Shown here one piece after another: positions 1 to 12,428 of a DNA stretch of 64,000 nt (positions are counted from its first letter, which is position 1; every line of letters starts with the position of its first letter). Made by a program: the position numbers and the translations under genes. The notes beneath the pieces are model-generated. The model was not told where the DNA came from, did not search any database, and saw only the letters and a program-made list of their open reading frames with translations. This DNA comes from Omphalotus guepiniiformis (taxonomy: Eukaryota; Basidiomycota; Agaricomycetes; Agaricales; Omphalotaceae), in NCBI GenBank assembly GCA_028554645.1, contig JAQOOI010000019.1, positions 930,001-994,000 on the forward strand, given 5' to 3'.

Positions 1-40
1 AGGAGAGCAAGAAACGTCGTCTTATATCCTCTCTCATAAG

Positions 41-159
41 AAGCTCGAGTTTTGAATTGAAACCACCCTCGTGTTTCCAAATAACGAGTGTCTTCATCAT
101 AAGCTCGAGTTTTGTATTAATTCATCTTTGTGTTTCCAAACGATGAATGTCTTCATCAC
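41..159. repeat. Tandem repeat, two ~60-bp units
   Basis: Two head-to-tail copies (41-100 and 101-159) both begin aagctcgagttttg and end gtcttcatca, with a shared gtgtttccaaa core. The units differ at roughly a quarter of positions. Sequence left of 41 resembles the end of a further unit, so the array may continue beyond the window. Confidence 0.7.
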
Positions 160-1059
160 AGCACCGGTATACATTGTATTAGGTCGGTGCAGAACAGTGA
201 CAGTTGCTGCTCGTATATCAATCAAAGCGCATCAGATGGCAGATAGGTGTTATTAAAGCATTAGTGGCGCCTGGGAAGACCAGTTCATATTGTCCAGGAG
301 ACCGGGATGGTTAAGTCGATGTTTGATCTGAGCTGAGAGCATGAAAAACTGGGCTAAAACAGGCTAAAACAGGCTAAAACGCGCAATCTGAATTTGTCAA
401 TCAGAATGATTATAAAATCCAGAATCTTTGGACGCTAAACGCTGCTGCTTAACGACATGGTTGCGACACAGTTGTTGCAATGTGCCGAAGATCGTTTGTG
501 ACTTTGTCGTGGTCATGGATGAATGTATGAATGAGAACATGATAAATTTCCCGCGCCCTGGTGCGCCACACCGATTACCGATTTAGTACATTGTTAACAA
601 GGACTCCACTGAGGTATATCCTAAGCATCATCCACATTAGCTACAACACTTGATCGTACAATATGCAGATATACCAAATTTGAAAAGAGAGAATAATGTC
701 CATTGCGAAAACCACGTTTTGCGACTAAGGCTAACAATCGAAAAAAGGGAAAGGAGGGGAAGGATTATCTAGGTCTCTAGAATAAACCGACTATGTACTA
801 GGTAGTAGATAAAAGTAACAGTAGAGAGATCAGAATTTCCAGGGTCCGAATCGCCCGACCCGCAGGCAAAAGGAACCGTACAAGCATTCCCCGTCCATCA
901 TCATCACATCCGATACACCACGCACCGCACACGTAGAAAAGATAAATGTTAGAGAAAAATGTAGAACCCAGCCGACGACCAGTAATTCATATTAAATAAG
1001 GCGGCGCTCACTCTGAGTAGCATCCCACTGCTCATGAAACACACGTTATGTACCTCATC
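160..1059. other. Intergenic, no gene seen
   Basis: I see no convincing coding exon here. The stretch holds a small 10-bp triplication (ggctaaaaca, about 352-381) and AT-rich sequence that probably contains the 3' region of the neighbouring minus-strand gene. Confidence 0.5.
352..381. repeat. 10-bp unit repeated three times
   Basis: The unit ggctaaaaca occurs three times in a row, the last copy ending in cg. It lies in non-coding DNA and has no evident function. Confidence 0.7.
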
Positions 1060-3350
1060 TCACCGCAAATGCCCCAAGTCAGAGGTATAACTTGGTGGCG
1101 GAGAAAATGTCCTCTCGAGATTCTGCCTTGGTTCCCCAGAAGCACCCCCCGCTGTAAAACCATCCGAAGGTTCTCTTGATGCGCTACCCATTGCAGTATG
1201 GAACGTCAAGTCCGTTGGCTCGGCCTGATGTGACACGTAGGCTGTAGCGGTTGTGGGTGTACGCACCGCCGGTGCGGGGTCGTCAAATGGCGAGGAAGGC
1301 CCAGGAGTGGGTAATCGGCCAGGTGATCTAGTGGGCGAGGCTACGGCACTGGGGTTATAAATAGCGTATTGCGCCTGTGTAGGGGTCTGTGCTACCTCAG
1401 GTTGATGGGAAGTAGAAAATGAATGAGATTGTGTGGAGTAAGGGTGGCTCATTGGTTGAGGCATACGGAAAGAAGTTGGTTGGTGATATGACTGCTGTAA
1501 CTGCGTTGTCGGTGGCGCTATGGCTTCCGGAGATTGCGTCCTCAATATGCCAGGCGGTGTACGTGGATGTGAGTCCACTCCAGAACGAGCGCCGACACCT
1601 GCATACCCGCCCATTTCAAAGCCGACCTCGTCAGTGCTCTGTCTGGTCGGCGTATAGTCATAAGCATTCGCGCCTGCTCCGGGAGTGACATATTGCACAC
1701 CATGCCCGCTACCAGAAGATTCCTCTGATACGAGGTCACTTCCGTCTTCCGGATGAGAACCATACTTATTCGCATACGAGAGATCGCCATGTTGAGCTTT
1801 GGGCGCATAAACCATGTTGTCTCCAGAGCCTGATTGAGGACCATACCGGGAGTCGTTACCAAATGGGTAAATCTGGCCTTGACCTGAACCGTATCGGTAC
1901 CCTTGTGTTTGCTTTGAAGGCGCGGTGAGTGGAATGTTGGTCTCGGAGGTATTAAAGACATCTGATCCGCTCATGTTTCCATTCCCGTACAGCCCGTCGC
2001 GAAGCATCTTGGCTTGACTGCATAGTGAAACTTTAGCCATCTCTTGAGTGTTCTCAAGTAGAAAAAACTCACCGAGCCTTTCGCCTCTCATAAATGACTG
2101 CGGGCTTCGCTTTATTCATTTGACGTAGAATGTACCAGCACGCCAGAAAAGTTATAATGATGGTGACAGCGACCACCGAATCTGAAATGATTTTTGACTC
2201 TGTGGTTTCCGTGCCCGTGCCAGATTGTTCCAAAATGACACCCAAATAGACGGTAACGAACTGCTTGGGTAGGGAGAGAAAAGCTGCAATACAGAATACA
2301 AAAATACCCATGCCACAAGTGGAGAATACAGCAGTGGTGACTAGGAACCGATGTGAGTGGAATTCGACGATGGCACCAGAAAAGACGCACAGTGACCCGG
2401 AATAGCAGATAAACGAGCAATGAAAGCAATCTTGAATCCACCATCTCGTACAACTTTGGCGAGACAAGCGTAACTGAGTTTGTTCTTCTCCATCTTCTCC
2501 CCGCGAGCACGACAACAGTATTTAAAAGCACTAAGCGAAAGCATTGTCAGTACAACAAGAACATGACAGTCTTAAACACACTCACTAAAAGTTGCCGACT
2601 TCACCAATAAAGGTACCCGCGCAGACGATAGCAAACCCTATCCATAAACCCCAAACTAGACCGCAAAGGACCGCCACAATTTCGTGCCCAAAAAGCTGTG
2701 CAAAACGCATCAATATGGCTGGCACTATGAAGACCTATCTTTCAAACGTACTGGGGGGAAAGAGATGACAAAAAGGATTCCAATGGGCACGAGCCAGCCA
2801 AACTTTAGACTAGAGAACGGATGAGGGTAGATTCAAGTGGGCAAAATGAATGACAGATCATGCAGCCAACGAGTTACGGGAGTGAGCCAATTGACAATTT
2901 GTTTGTGGAATATCGTAGTGAGAGCGGTTATGACCAAGATGATGATGAAGAGAACGTAGTACCCTGCCAATTACGATATTAGGCGTGAAACCGACAGAAG
3001 CTTCCGGGCACGTACCAAAGCCATTCTCTCCTAATCCAAAACCTCCAATTCATTACCGCTTTCCAGTCAATTGCACCTGTTGCTAGCTCCTTCTGTTCGC
3101 TGGGTGTTGGACTCGGAGTACGAGACATTCCCGTTGTCATCCGGTCTCTCCTCGCATCATTCAGATTTACGGTTGCAGTCATGCTGTCTGCCCTATGGGC
3201 ACCTAAAGGCGTAGGTGGCTTCGAGTTGTATGTATTGTAGGCATTTGGGGGAGGATAAGTGCCGTTTTGAGGACCATTAGACGTCCAATGTGGCTGAGGT
3301 TGCTGGGGGTGATTGTAAGGCAAATTATACGCTTGATAGGTGGAGGCCAT
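1060..3350 (-). CDS. TVP38/TMEM64-family Golgi membrane protein
   Basis: Predicted multi-pass Golgi membrane protein of the SNARE-associated / VTT (TVP38, DedA-like) family, thought to act in vesicle trafficking or lipid scrambling. The start is the ATG at 3350 (MASTYQAY). About 110 residues of Pro/Asn-rich cytosolic N-terminus precede the membrane part. The family core is plain on the minus strand around 2620-2700, with LFGHEIVAVLCGLVWGLW followed by GTFIGEVGNF, and continues after an intron as the FKYCCRARG and FIARLSAIPGH segment. Further hydrophobic helices end near YERRKAR, after which an intron at about 2035-2085 leads into a ~330-residue Ser/Pro/Tyr/Gly-rich tail predicted to be disordered. 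That long tail is unlike the short yeast protein. Three to five introns are needed; inner borders are approximate. Confidence 0.85.
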
Positions 3351-3862
3351 GGCTTTTCCAGCACGGCAAGTTATTTAGTTACTCGTGAGCGTCGTCTCGT
3401 CAATATCGTTCGAATGAGGTGTCGCCGGCGAAGGGTATATTGAAAACGGGATTGAAATTTGAAGATGATGGATGGGGAGAAGACAAGAAAGAGTCGGTAA
3501 CCGACGACCGTCGTGGTTATGTCTTTGTTTATTAGTCATAAAGCCTCCACATGGGCCGTGTCCCCGCACTGCCAAGATATTCGAACTTCAGAGTGTCGGA
3601 GTTTCAGAGTCCCAGCCTCTAGGGAACTCGGTCCTGCGACGTTATTTGTACAGCCTACAGCCATATACAATCAAAAGATGGCAGATGGGCGCTTGAAGGC
3701 GCTTGAAAGCAAGAATACATATTGTAAGTACTTGAAGAAGCACGAAGCACGACAATTCTTCCTTTGACTAATAGTACCTCAATCAGAAGATCAATCAGAG
3801 GGTAACATATTCTAAGACTGGCGACAACAGTACTATGTAAACTCGCACTGAACTGCGGTACT

Positions 3863-6268
3863 TTACAATACAATCACTGAATCATCTGCATTTAAGATCA
3901 GTGTCGTATAGAACCTGATGATCTCGAGAAAAGCCTCCAGTTTGATATCTAAAATTAGTCTCTTGAGTGATGTCGCAAAAGCCCGACTGGAGACTACTCA
4001 CTTTCGTTCACAGTATGTACCCCACCAGCGAGCCGGTTCTTTGACTTGCCCGCATTACGATGGTTATATCTAAAAATATGCTTCGATAATGACCAATAAT
4101 ACTTGGTATCTGTATTGCCAGTGGGCATTCCAGGTGCAATCACGATATTATTAGCACCTTCAAGGGATCGCTGGGCATTATACGTAGCCTTGATCGTCCC
4201 AGCAAGTAGTTCGTACGGGCGTGCCGTTGGTCCGGATGTAGGCGTAATGGGCGCAGGTTCAAGATTGTTCCCGAAGGCACTGCTTAAAACCAAGGTCCCA
4301 TACGCCGGTGCAGTCGGGTCAGAAATGTCCTGACCAAAGGCCGTGAAGGTCAGATTGAATTCTTCTGCAAGTGCTCTGACGATTCCAATGTCGTGTTTCA
4401 TCGTCTCTTCTACAGAGCTACACGATTATCTTAGCACTCAAGTACGAGAAAGGAATCGGAATCGACAGAGCTGAGGGTCGATATGCGATGATTGATCACG
4501 GCGTAAGCCTGTTCGGGGAGCGCGTTCGTCTTAACGCCCCCCTGGATGAGATCAATTGCCTGAGTGGTCCCTACAAGAGCAGCCATTGCAGGATCGGAAA
4601 ATAGCATGTCCCCGAGTTGACGCAACGCTTTCTTAGAGTACGTCGAGCGCTTGATGGTTTCTCGCAAATCTGCAGGAATAGTAGTCCCATGACCAGCATA
4701 GCACTGCAAGGTGCCGTACAGAATGGAATCCCTGGTCTACAGATTTTGAGCAGGCGATAACGGGCAATCATGCGTCGAAACTAGCGTACCAATTCAATGG
4801 GATACGGATTGTCCTCATATGCGACTACTAGTTTCGAAAGCAGACCGATGGTCTATTGTAAGAAGATGATCAATAAAGCTGTGGGTTTCTGTAACATTGC
4901 ATACATACCGTGTGGACCGGAGGAACACTAGAATGACCACCAGGTGAAGCTACATCGACACGGACATCCATGTATCCCTTTTCAGCAATACCCGCAACGG
5001 CAAATACTGTGTCGTATAGCTCGGAAAAACCTCCTACATCAGAACATAGATGTTAGTCAAACGTCCCGAGAAATATCGAGGACTTCGCACCTCCCTCGTC
5101 AACTACGAACGCGAAGGCATCTTCACCATAAACATCCAACATCGCTTTACCAAGCTCAGCTGCACCCTGTATAACAAGACAGCCACGACCCTAAGACGCG
5201 AAACTCAACAGGCTAGAAGGTGACTCACATAATGGCCACTGGATTCCTCGTCAAAACCAAATGCGAGGACTACGGTACGGGTAGGTTTAAATCCCGATTT
5301 CAACATTGCCTCAATAGCGACCCTATGCCCAGAGTTAGCTTTGTTCATGAAGTAGCAGGTGAATCACGTACATCACACCAATAAGACCGGATTTATCGTC
5401 AACAGAGCCTCGCCCCCAGATAGCTTCACCTGGAAGTAGATAGATGTCACGATGTTTGTTCATTATATGAGCGTCAGGGAACGTATCACCATCAAAAAAG
5501 CCAGAGTATGGAGGATGAACCCACTCGTCTGCGGTTTTCGGGTCAACAGGAACAACGTCTGTGGACGTAACGAGATACTGTGAATCAGACAGACCATACA
5601 CGAGCACCATAGACATACCCTGATGAGCAGCCAAAAGAATGGGTTGTAGCGAAGGGTCGCTCGCAGTCCATTCATAGAGTAATCCATACGTGTTGACCTT
5701 CGTGAGTGAGAGCGTCGAATGCCTGTCTTATCTTATCAACCAAACATATCCTCGGAAGTTAACTTGAGAATCATTTACACCATAGGAAATGCTTCCAGGA
5801 GATATTCATGGAATTCACCAAAGGTTTCCCATCGAGGATCGACGCCAACAGGTTCCATATGGTCATATGATTCCGACCTACATAAACCATCGAACTAAAT
5901 CACGAATTGAGAACTTAGAGGACCGACGGAACCTTGACAGCGCCCGCTAACCAAGCAACTGCTTTCGCTTTGAACTCTTCTGTATCCAGTGTTTGACCTA
6001 TAGTTTTCCACAAAGGATTCTTCGGTACGAGCACGTCGTATTGGGAGCAAAGCTTATCGTCCGACAAGTGATCGAAAACGCCATCTCCAGGCATAATCGC
6101 GTCCGGCAGCTCCCAGATAGCCAAATTGAAGCGTTTCGTAGCAGCCAGGACTATCCATACCAATCCTGCAAAGATAGCAAGCCTGCGAAGAGATGTCCCG
6201 AATTTTTTCGCTTCTTCGGGTCGATTGCGAGAAAGACTCGATAAAGGAAGAATATCGACCTTTTCCAT
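3863..6268 (-). CDS. CPS1: Carboxypeptidase S-like M20 metallopeptidase
   Basis: Vacuolar Gly-X carboxypeptidase of peptidase family M20, which releases C-terminal residues from short peptides using two zinc ions. The start MEKVDILP is followed at residues ~28-45 by one hydrophobic segment (RLAIFAGLVWIVLAAT), a signal anchor as in yeast Cps1. After splicing, the metal-site motif reads HQDVVPVDP, then FDGEAIWGRG and SVDDKSG with the bridging Asp, and FGFDEESSGHYG with the catalytic and ligand Glu pair. The C-terminus reads GGVHTVNE, then after a 53-nt intron continues NIKLEAFLEIIRFY to a TAA at 3863-3865; without that intron the frame would stop early at 3994. All key residues are present, so it looks intact. 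It has about eight introns and stands alone, with no obvious functional neighbour. Confidence 0.88.
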
Positions 6269-7843
6269 CGTGAAGGATGAGAAAACAAAAGTTCTTGAGC
6301 AAGCGTACAGTACATATCTCCAAGTCAGTATATCAAAGTGGGAATCTGTGGGAATCCTTGGTATACTTCGGTGCGATCCGCTTTGCCACGGCCAATGAAT
6401 TACATAAGACGCCCGTCCAACTCGCTCACTCAGGCTTGCTCGCCGAGGCTCCTTAAAGCTTCCACTATTGGGGATTGTCTGTGCTGCTTCATTACTCTCC
6501 TCAAATTCCTGGAAACGCTCAAGTCAGCTTTGGTTATTACCGGATATTCAACTTGATGGAGATAGCTCTCACTGTGTGCGCAAGAAATTGCAATGTTTTT
6601 CGTGTACAAAATTGGTTTTCATCTATGCGACGAGTCACCTTCAAGTTGCTGTCCCCGTTCTGCGTAGCTCAAACATCTCTGGATAACTGAAGCGGATAAT
6701 GGTGCTGGGTTGCAAATTACGCCCGATGTCGACGGGATACGAATGACCATCTTTGGTGAGGCTGCTGTTCAAACTCGGGCATCATTTATCGGCTCCTTCA
6801 AGCTCTCTATCGGACAACGGATACTAAGTATCACTTCCGACAAAATTTCATGAAATACAAGTGTTGTATAGCGCTGTACTACTAGTTTCCGTGAACGTGC
6901 CGTGAACGTGGAGGAGGCTTGATAATCATCAAGACCATCCTCAAGCGTAATTGCTGGCTCCTCGATCTTCAAATGACACAAAAACTTTCAAGCCGTTGCC
7001 CCATATCTTTGCTGCTCCTCTTGTGCTGTCTAAAGGATTGCTATATAGTGGAAAACGACGCATCAAGAGTTGTCTAAGCGTGGCGGATCATAACGAGGTA
7101 TTCAAACCTTGCTGTAGCTCCTGAGACTCTAACGTTGCAGTAATTTCGGATAACTATTCAGTTAACAGCATAATAAGATGTGCAATTGCTTGTTATCGAT
7201 TTTCGGGTAACGTACGCCTACGTGTGTGTGCGCTTGTAGGTCCCGATTTTTTTTTTGTTTAGAGGCTGAATATTCAGAAATTTAATACAGAGCTATTATG
7301 GAAACAGGAAATCATAACGTACCCTCAGATCCATTCTTTGATACCAGTGTTTCGGAATCGCAAGAAGCCTAACCTTTAACGAGCGTCGGTAACTCATACA
7401 AGGCAAGAACTGCATTTGTGGAATTCAACCCTTTCTCACTTCAGTCTCCCAATAGTACTAGGCCGACGAGGTACTATGCTTTTGCCACGAAATATGGTGA
7501 CTTTTCAAGCTGTTGAGAACGCACTTTTCGGTTATCTGGTTACTCCTTTCGCTCCCTCAAATCCTCTCTGATTTCCTAAATGACGAATCTCCTTGCGGTC
7601 ATGGCTCAACTGCTTTCTTCTTTTTCATCTCTTAGGCACCGCTGTAGAACTTTCAGCACAAACTATACGAGTCTACTTCTCGGAAGGCGATTCATTTCAC
7701 TTGTCATCTCCAAACGGTCGAGTGATAACGACACTGAACGTCTTGCCACCTCGTCACACTACTAGACCTCCGCCACACCATGGAATCGACTCACAGTGCT
7801 ATTGAAGGTGTCTCCTTATCCGATGTACCCTCGAAACTAGGAG

Positions 7844-7850
7844 TATTTAA
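7844..7850 (+). promoter_or_regulatory. TATA-like box before dsRBM gene
   Basis: The heptamer tatttaa lies about 115 bp upstream of the ATG at 7964, a plausible core promoter that would leave a leader of about 85 nt containing the duplicated element at 7864-7957. Confidence 0.4.
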
Positions 7851-7863
7851 GGCCGTACCACTT

Positions 7864-7957
7864 GCATATTCAAACTCATCGTCCTACCTATTGCTCGCTT
7901 TCACATCCTCATAGGCATATTCACACTCATCGTCCTACCTATATTACTCGCTTTCAC
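7864..7957 (+). repeat. Duplicated ~41-bp leader element
   Basis: Two near-identical copies (7864-7904 and 7915-7957) share gcatattca, actcatcgtcctaccta and ctcgctttcac. They differ by one substitution and a two-base insertion and lie directly before the ATG at 7964. Confidence 0.8.
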
Positions 7958-7963
7958 TCTGAA

Positions 7964-8287
7964 ATGTCTACCCCTCGTTTGTCTCCTCCCTTTTTCTTCT
8001 TGAGCCTCTGAAAACAAGCCCTTCTAGAATATAAAGTTCTTCTCAACAATTGGGCGCAGGCAAGCGGAAGCAGCCTGAAGTATGACCAGACTTCCGAAGG
8101 ACCTCTGAATGCAGTGACTTGGACATCAAAGGTCTATGGTAGGACCTGTTCATGATTTCATGAGATCTCGTGTCCGACTGATTCCTCTGCAGTCAATGGT
8201 GTCGAGTCCGGCAAGGGAACTGCTCCGACAAAGAAAGGTGCCGATGAACTGGCTGCGCAGCAAGCCTTTCAGGTTGTGCAGCGATAG
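7964..8287 (+). CDS. Small dsRNA-binding domain (dsRBM) protein
   Basis: A three-exon gene whose reading frame appears only after splicing: exons 7964-7976, 8028-8138 and 8193-8287, with introns of 51 nt (gtttgt...ttctag) and 54 nt (gtagga...ctgcag). The 219-nt coding length gives 72 residues. The protein is almost exactly one double-stranded RNA-binding motif: helix 1 from YKVLLNNWAQ, strands around AVTWTSKVYVNGVESGKG, and helix 2 starting TKKGADELAAQQAF, which matches the conserved KKxA...AA signature contacting the dsRNA major groove. Single-dsRBM microproteins are known in basidiomycetes, but their roles are unclear. No catalytic domain is attached. A TATA-like box and a duplicated leader element precede it. 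The start is chosen because the first short exon supplies the only upstream ATG in phase. Confidence 0.75.
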
Positions 8288-9395
8288 AGCTCTCCGTAAG
8301 TTTCACTCTTCGTGCATCGACTCTTGAACAACTGATTTCCTCAACTTCAGTCTCACACATAATTGGAGTTGCAGGAGAGAACTAACAAACCATTACGTTC
8401 TGCGACTCGACCATACATACCATCGTGATTTTTCTTGTTTTTACTTACAGCACGCACCGAACTCATCTTATAATGGACTGTACCGAATACCTGTCTCTGT
8501 TATTTTCCCGCCATGTATCAAATATCCTTAGCACTGTATTTCCACCTCTCTCTCGAATTCTGAAATTCATATTGAAGTTGTCCTGAATTATCTTGAACGT
8601 TTTGCCTGCGTACAGCTGCAGCGCGTGGAGTAGTAGTTATCGATTGCTCCGACCTGTCGACGTGTTCTCGTCTTGGAGTGGATGTTTCGTCACTTGTGCG
8701 CTGTGATATATATGAAAGTTGTGTATCAATGAGTTATACATTTCATCAGTGACGACACTGAAGACAGTACGGGTACGGGAAGAATTATGATCAAAACCTA
8801 GGTTTCAATGAAGTTCACATCCCGGAGTCGGTGGCTAATGAAGCAAGTGACAGCAGAGTTGTACCAGGTTGTACCCAGTGTGGGAAGTCTTGGCTGATGA
8901 CACTACAAAGACTTCGCCAGCATTGACTGCAATACAGCATGGCTCTCGCGCCAGCATCGAACCAATCGTGGATCGGAGACCGTTGAACAAACTGAACCAT
9001 CCCGTTCCTCAACACTTTGACTTGTTCGTGCCTACAAGCAGAGACTGTCGGAGGACGCACTCAAAGCGCCAGCATTGACTGCAATACAGCATGGCTCTCG
9101 CGCCAGCATCGAACCAATCGTGGATCGGAGACCGTTGAACAAACTGAACCATCCCGTTCCTCAACACTTTGACTTGTTCGTGCCTACAAGCAGAGACTGT
9201 CGGAGGACGCACTCAAAGTGGACGCCTTGACAATACACGCAAAGTTGGTTTTAAGACTGTCAGCAGTAGCACAAAGTCAATGCATATGAATTAGAGGGCA
9301 TAGTCCCAAAAATCTCAGCACTGGGTCACCAATTAAGTATGATGTAACATAATGAACAATGAGCGTGCATAACCCTTCCCACCGAATTCACATTT
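8288..9395. other. Intergenic with tandem duplication
   Basis: No gene is visible. The main content is the exact 152-bp duplication at 8915-9218. The rest is unremarkable AT-rich sequence that must include the 3' ends of both flanking genes. Confidence 0.5.
8915..9218. repeat. Exact tandem duplication, 2 x 152 bp
   Basis: The sequence from cgccagcattgactgcaata to cggaggacgcactcaaag at 8915-9066 is repeated directly at 9067-9218 with no difference that I can see. The copies abut with no spacer and both flanks are unrelated, as in a recent slippage or unequal-exchange event. Confidence 0.9.
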
Positions 9396-11759
9396 TTACT
9401 CGGGGACTTTTGGGGACTCGAGGAACTGATCCGCGACTGATCTCAAGAAGTCTGTAAATGAGAGCAATGGTCAGGGCAGTTCACGGTGACAAGTATAAAG
9501 TGAGCTACGACTGACTCTGTTTGCTCCTCACGGAAATTGTCCGTAATCATTCCTGTGCCGTTGGCTAGCATTTGTAGAGACAGTTTCGATGAGCCATACT
9601 GCAACCAAGTAAAATTACTCGGAAAGTTAGGGTTGAGGTGGTAGGCAAATGATACCCTAAACAGAGAGCTATAAGCATGTAAGAGGGTGCTATGCTCCGC
9701 TACACACCAGTAGATCAGAGTTTGCTTTGCTAAGTCAAACAGAATACCATCAGACGAGGGTATTGCCAAGAAAACATAGGGAATTTCGCTGGCGTGATAG
9801 ACTAGGGGCAAGATGTTTTCAGTATGCATTCACGCTGGGTCTAGCGAGTAATAACGAACCTCCCGCCCAATCGGGGCTGGTTGGTGTGAATTGCACGAAC
9901 TGGTAACACCAACTTGGGATATTTTGCTCGACGGCCACGTCCAACCATTTGCGCCTCGGGGCGTGAAAGTGAATATCTACAAGTAATTTAAGTTGAGAAC
10001 GAGAAGCAAAGCTATTAGAACTGACCTGCATACGCTGCGGCACCACGCTTGAACTGTTCTCCAAAGAACGTCTCGTTACCTGTACCGTAAGGAGAACCTA
10101 GGGCGGGGTTGTCCGGGTATAGCTCCTCTATTTTGGACAACGTAGTGTCGTTTGACATGAACGGTGCATCGCGGCCAACGTAGTCCATTCCCAAGAAAGT
10201 CACAAAATCCGAAGTGGCGTTTAGAGCTTGCGGCTGAACAAAAAGTGTTCCTTCGTCTTGGACGTCACCAATAATAAATGGGAGCTTGGCACTAATGAAC
10301 CAGACGTAAGCTTTGCACTCGAGTAATGGATCTTGATAGACTAACATTTTCCCTTGCGCAGTGAGGTATGCTGGACTTTCGGGAATGATTTCACCGTCAA
10401 TGGCCGCACCCCAAGGCTATCAAGTTATGGGTGAGGATAAACCGTGCAATGAGATTGTAAGTTTATTACCCGTGCGCTGTAAGTGCCTGGCTCATTATAC
10501 ACAGTGTTTGCTGCGTCAGAGAGGATACTTTCATTGACTGTTCGAAGGCATTCGAAAGTGTTGTCTGTGCCGTGACACCCGGTCAAATCAACAATCGCAT
10601 CATACACTGCTTGCGAGCTTGAGGCTTGCAACACTGGAACGGATGTAGACACGCCTGATTCAAGTATCTAATAGAGATGTGAGAAACGACTTTCTCTGGA
10701 CGACAGTGTAGAAAACACACTGCTGCCCGGAACAGAGTTGTGTTTTCTGTCAAATAGTGATACGAGATGGACATTCTGCGGAAATCAGCTTGCGACCTCA
10801 GAAATTGGTGCCAACGACTTACGATCCGGAAGATTGTCCAAATAACAAAACCTTACTACTATCGCCTCCAAAATACTTGATATAGTTCTGAACCCAGATC
10901 ATCGCATCTCTCTGATCATAAAGACCGAGGTTGAGGGCACCATTGTCTTGTGCTTCCTTACCGCCCCTTCACATCAAAATTAGTGGTGGTAAAAAGAGTA
11001 AAGAGCAAGTGATCCTGACAGAAATCCCCAGAGAGCAAGCCGATAATTTATAACGACCTAAATACATATTAGTTTGATGGATTTCGCAGGGAAAGAGGAC
11101 TTTTTACGGTAATGACAGGCAGGCCCTGTCACAAGAGAATAATTAGAGTCAGCCTTCGATGCGCCAATCGGGTTGAGAACGACTGAAATACAATTTGAAC
11201 AGATCCCGCCACTATTCCAGTGCCAGAGTAGACGGAAGAAGAACCTTGAGTCAGGCCACCCCCATAAATCCAAATCATTACCGGGAGGTTGGCATCATTG
11301 TTTGTCCCATGAGGACGGTATATATCGAGTGTTGTACAGTCCTCGCCGACACCATATTCTGAGATCCACAAGTTAGAGCTGCTACCTCGTTTCAGACTCG
11401 TCAACTCACCTCCGTAATTCGCAAGTGAATCCTAGGTCGAATCGACAAATTATTAACACTTAAGCAGTCATGATCTGAAAAATCGTTACCGCGAAGATTT
11501 GAGCACACGCAACTCCAAACTGAGTAGCATTGATGAATGTATCTTGTTTATAGGAAGGGGCAACAACCCTCCTGAATCGATCAGCGACCCCGTAGCTGAT
11601 TCCTCGAAAGATATCAATGCCTAGGGTTTCATTATAGACTCCGAGGAAGGTGGTGTTCTCGACTGGAACGGTGACCGGAGAGGCATCAGCTTGGGAGTGA
11701 AACGCGGAGAACGAGAAGAGAGTAATTAGGAAAGTAGGAGCAGGACTGAGCAAAAACAT
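9396..11759 (-). CDS. Secreted type-B carboxylesterase/lipase
   Basis: Alpha/beta-hydrolase of the carboxylesterase type B family (COesterase), expected to hydrolyse esters or triglycerides outside the cell. The start MFLLSPAPTFLITLFSFSAF is a typical secretion signal, with cleavage likely near QADAS. The oxyanion loop reads WIYGGGLTQGSS. The nucleophile elbow is FGQSSGS with the central Ser, following YDQRDAMIWVQNYIKYFGGD, the usual family context. The acid residue is in DVQDEGTLF and the His in VYHASEIPYVF, so the Ser-Glu-His triad is complete. It is split into about nine short exons. The last exon is uncertain: one frame ends SVADQFLESPKVPE at 9396-9398, while the most canonical splice gives a stop at 9388-9390. 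A TATA-like ttatata lies at 11791-11797. Confidence 0.85.
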
Positions 11760-12428
11760 CGACGTGTAGGAATCTGAGACTGCGTCTGTGTTATATACTG
11801 AATATTGATTGATCTCATATCTTGAAAGCGCTGCTCGCTAGCTAGTAAAAACATTGTCGCAGCGGCTCATTCCGTTGGATGATGCAGCACGCCGTCGGAA
11901 ACGTCTAACAACGTGACGTGGCAGTGGGTCAAAGCTGAAAATCCATTGCGACCCTTACTTCAGGGCCGGAGGTCCTGCGAAAGTCAACAAGTCGTCATAC
12001 GAAAACCGAATTTATACAATCAATTATGTAAGTATTACTGTAAGTTCTGTGAAGAGATACTAAGCAGGTTATCGGGGCTGAGTGATTTGGACCGACTCAA
12101 ATTATATAGTAGATCATCGTCTGAGGAGACAGATACCGGGCGCAGGAGAGGCAAAGGTCGACCAGAACACAGGGTGATCACGAGAGAGAGTTTCAGGGGG
12201 CTGCTATTGAGTCAGGAAGTCAATATGATGTTGGAAGCAGAAGCAGAGAGTGGGCGTCAAATGAGAATAAACAAGCAGGAGTCGAAGGACGACTCAGATG
12301 GGCCATAAAAAATTGCATTTGTATGCCAGCCAACTTAACACTGATAGCGAGATTCGTCAGTGAAAGGCCTCTCATGAGAGAGAAGAACTTACCTTATATA
12401 TACAGTCCATTCTTATGATTATTTTAGT
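11760..12428. other. Intergenic
   Basis: Contains the esterase promoter. A 131-codon plus-strand frame at 11913-12308 is present, but it shows no recognisable domain, signal or conserved splice pattern, so I do not call it a gene. Confidence 0.45.

Larger units (their letters stand above)
6269..7963. other. Intergenic, mostly empty
   Basis: About 1.7 kb with only short chance reading frames and a T-run near 7247. The right end holds the promoter and duplicated leader of the small plus-strand gene that starts at 7964; the left end is the promoter of the M20 peptidase. Confidence 0.5.

Noticed and set aside
7580..7805. Small plus-strand frames with a signal-like hydrophobic start
   Set aside because: The attractive frame lacks an ATG and no splice gives a sensible protein.
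11913..12308. 131-codon plus-strand frame upstream of the esterase
   Set aside because: No domain, signal peptide, repeat or splice pattern; composition does not stand out, so it is treated as chance.
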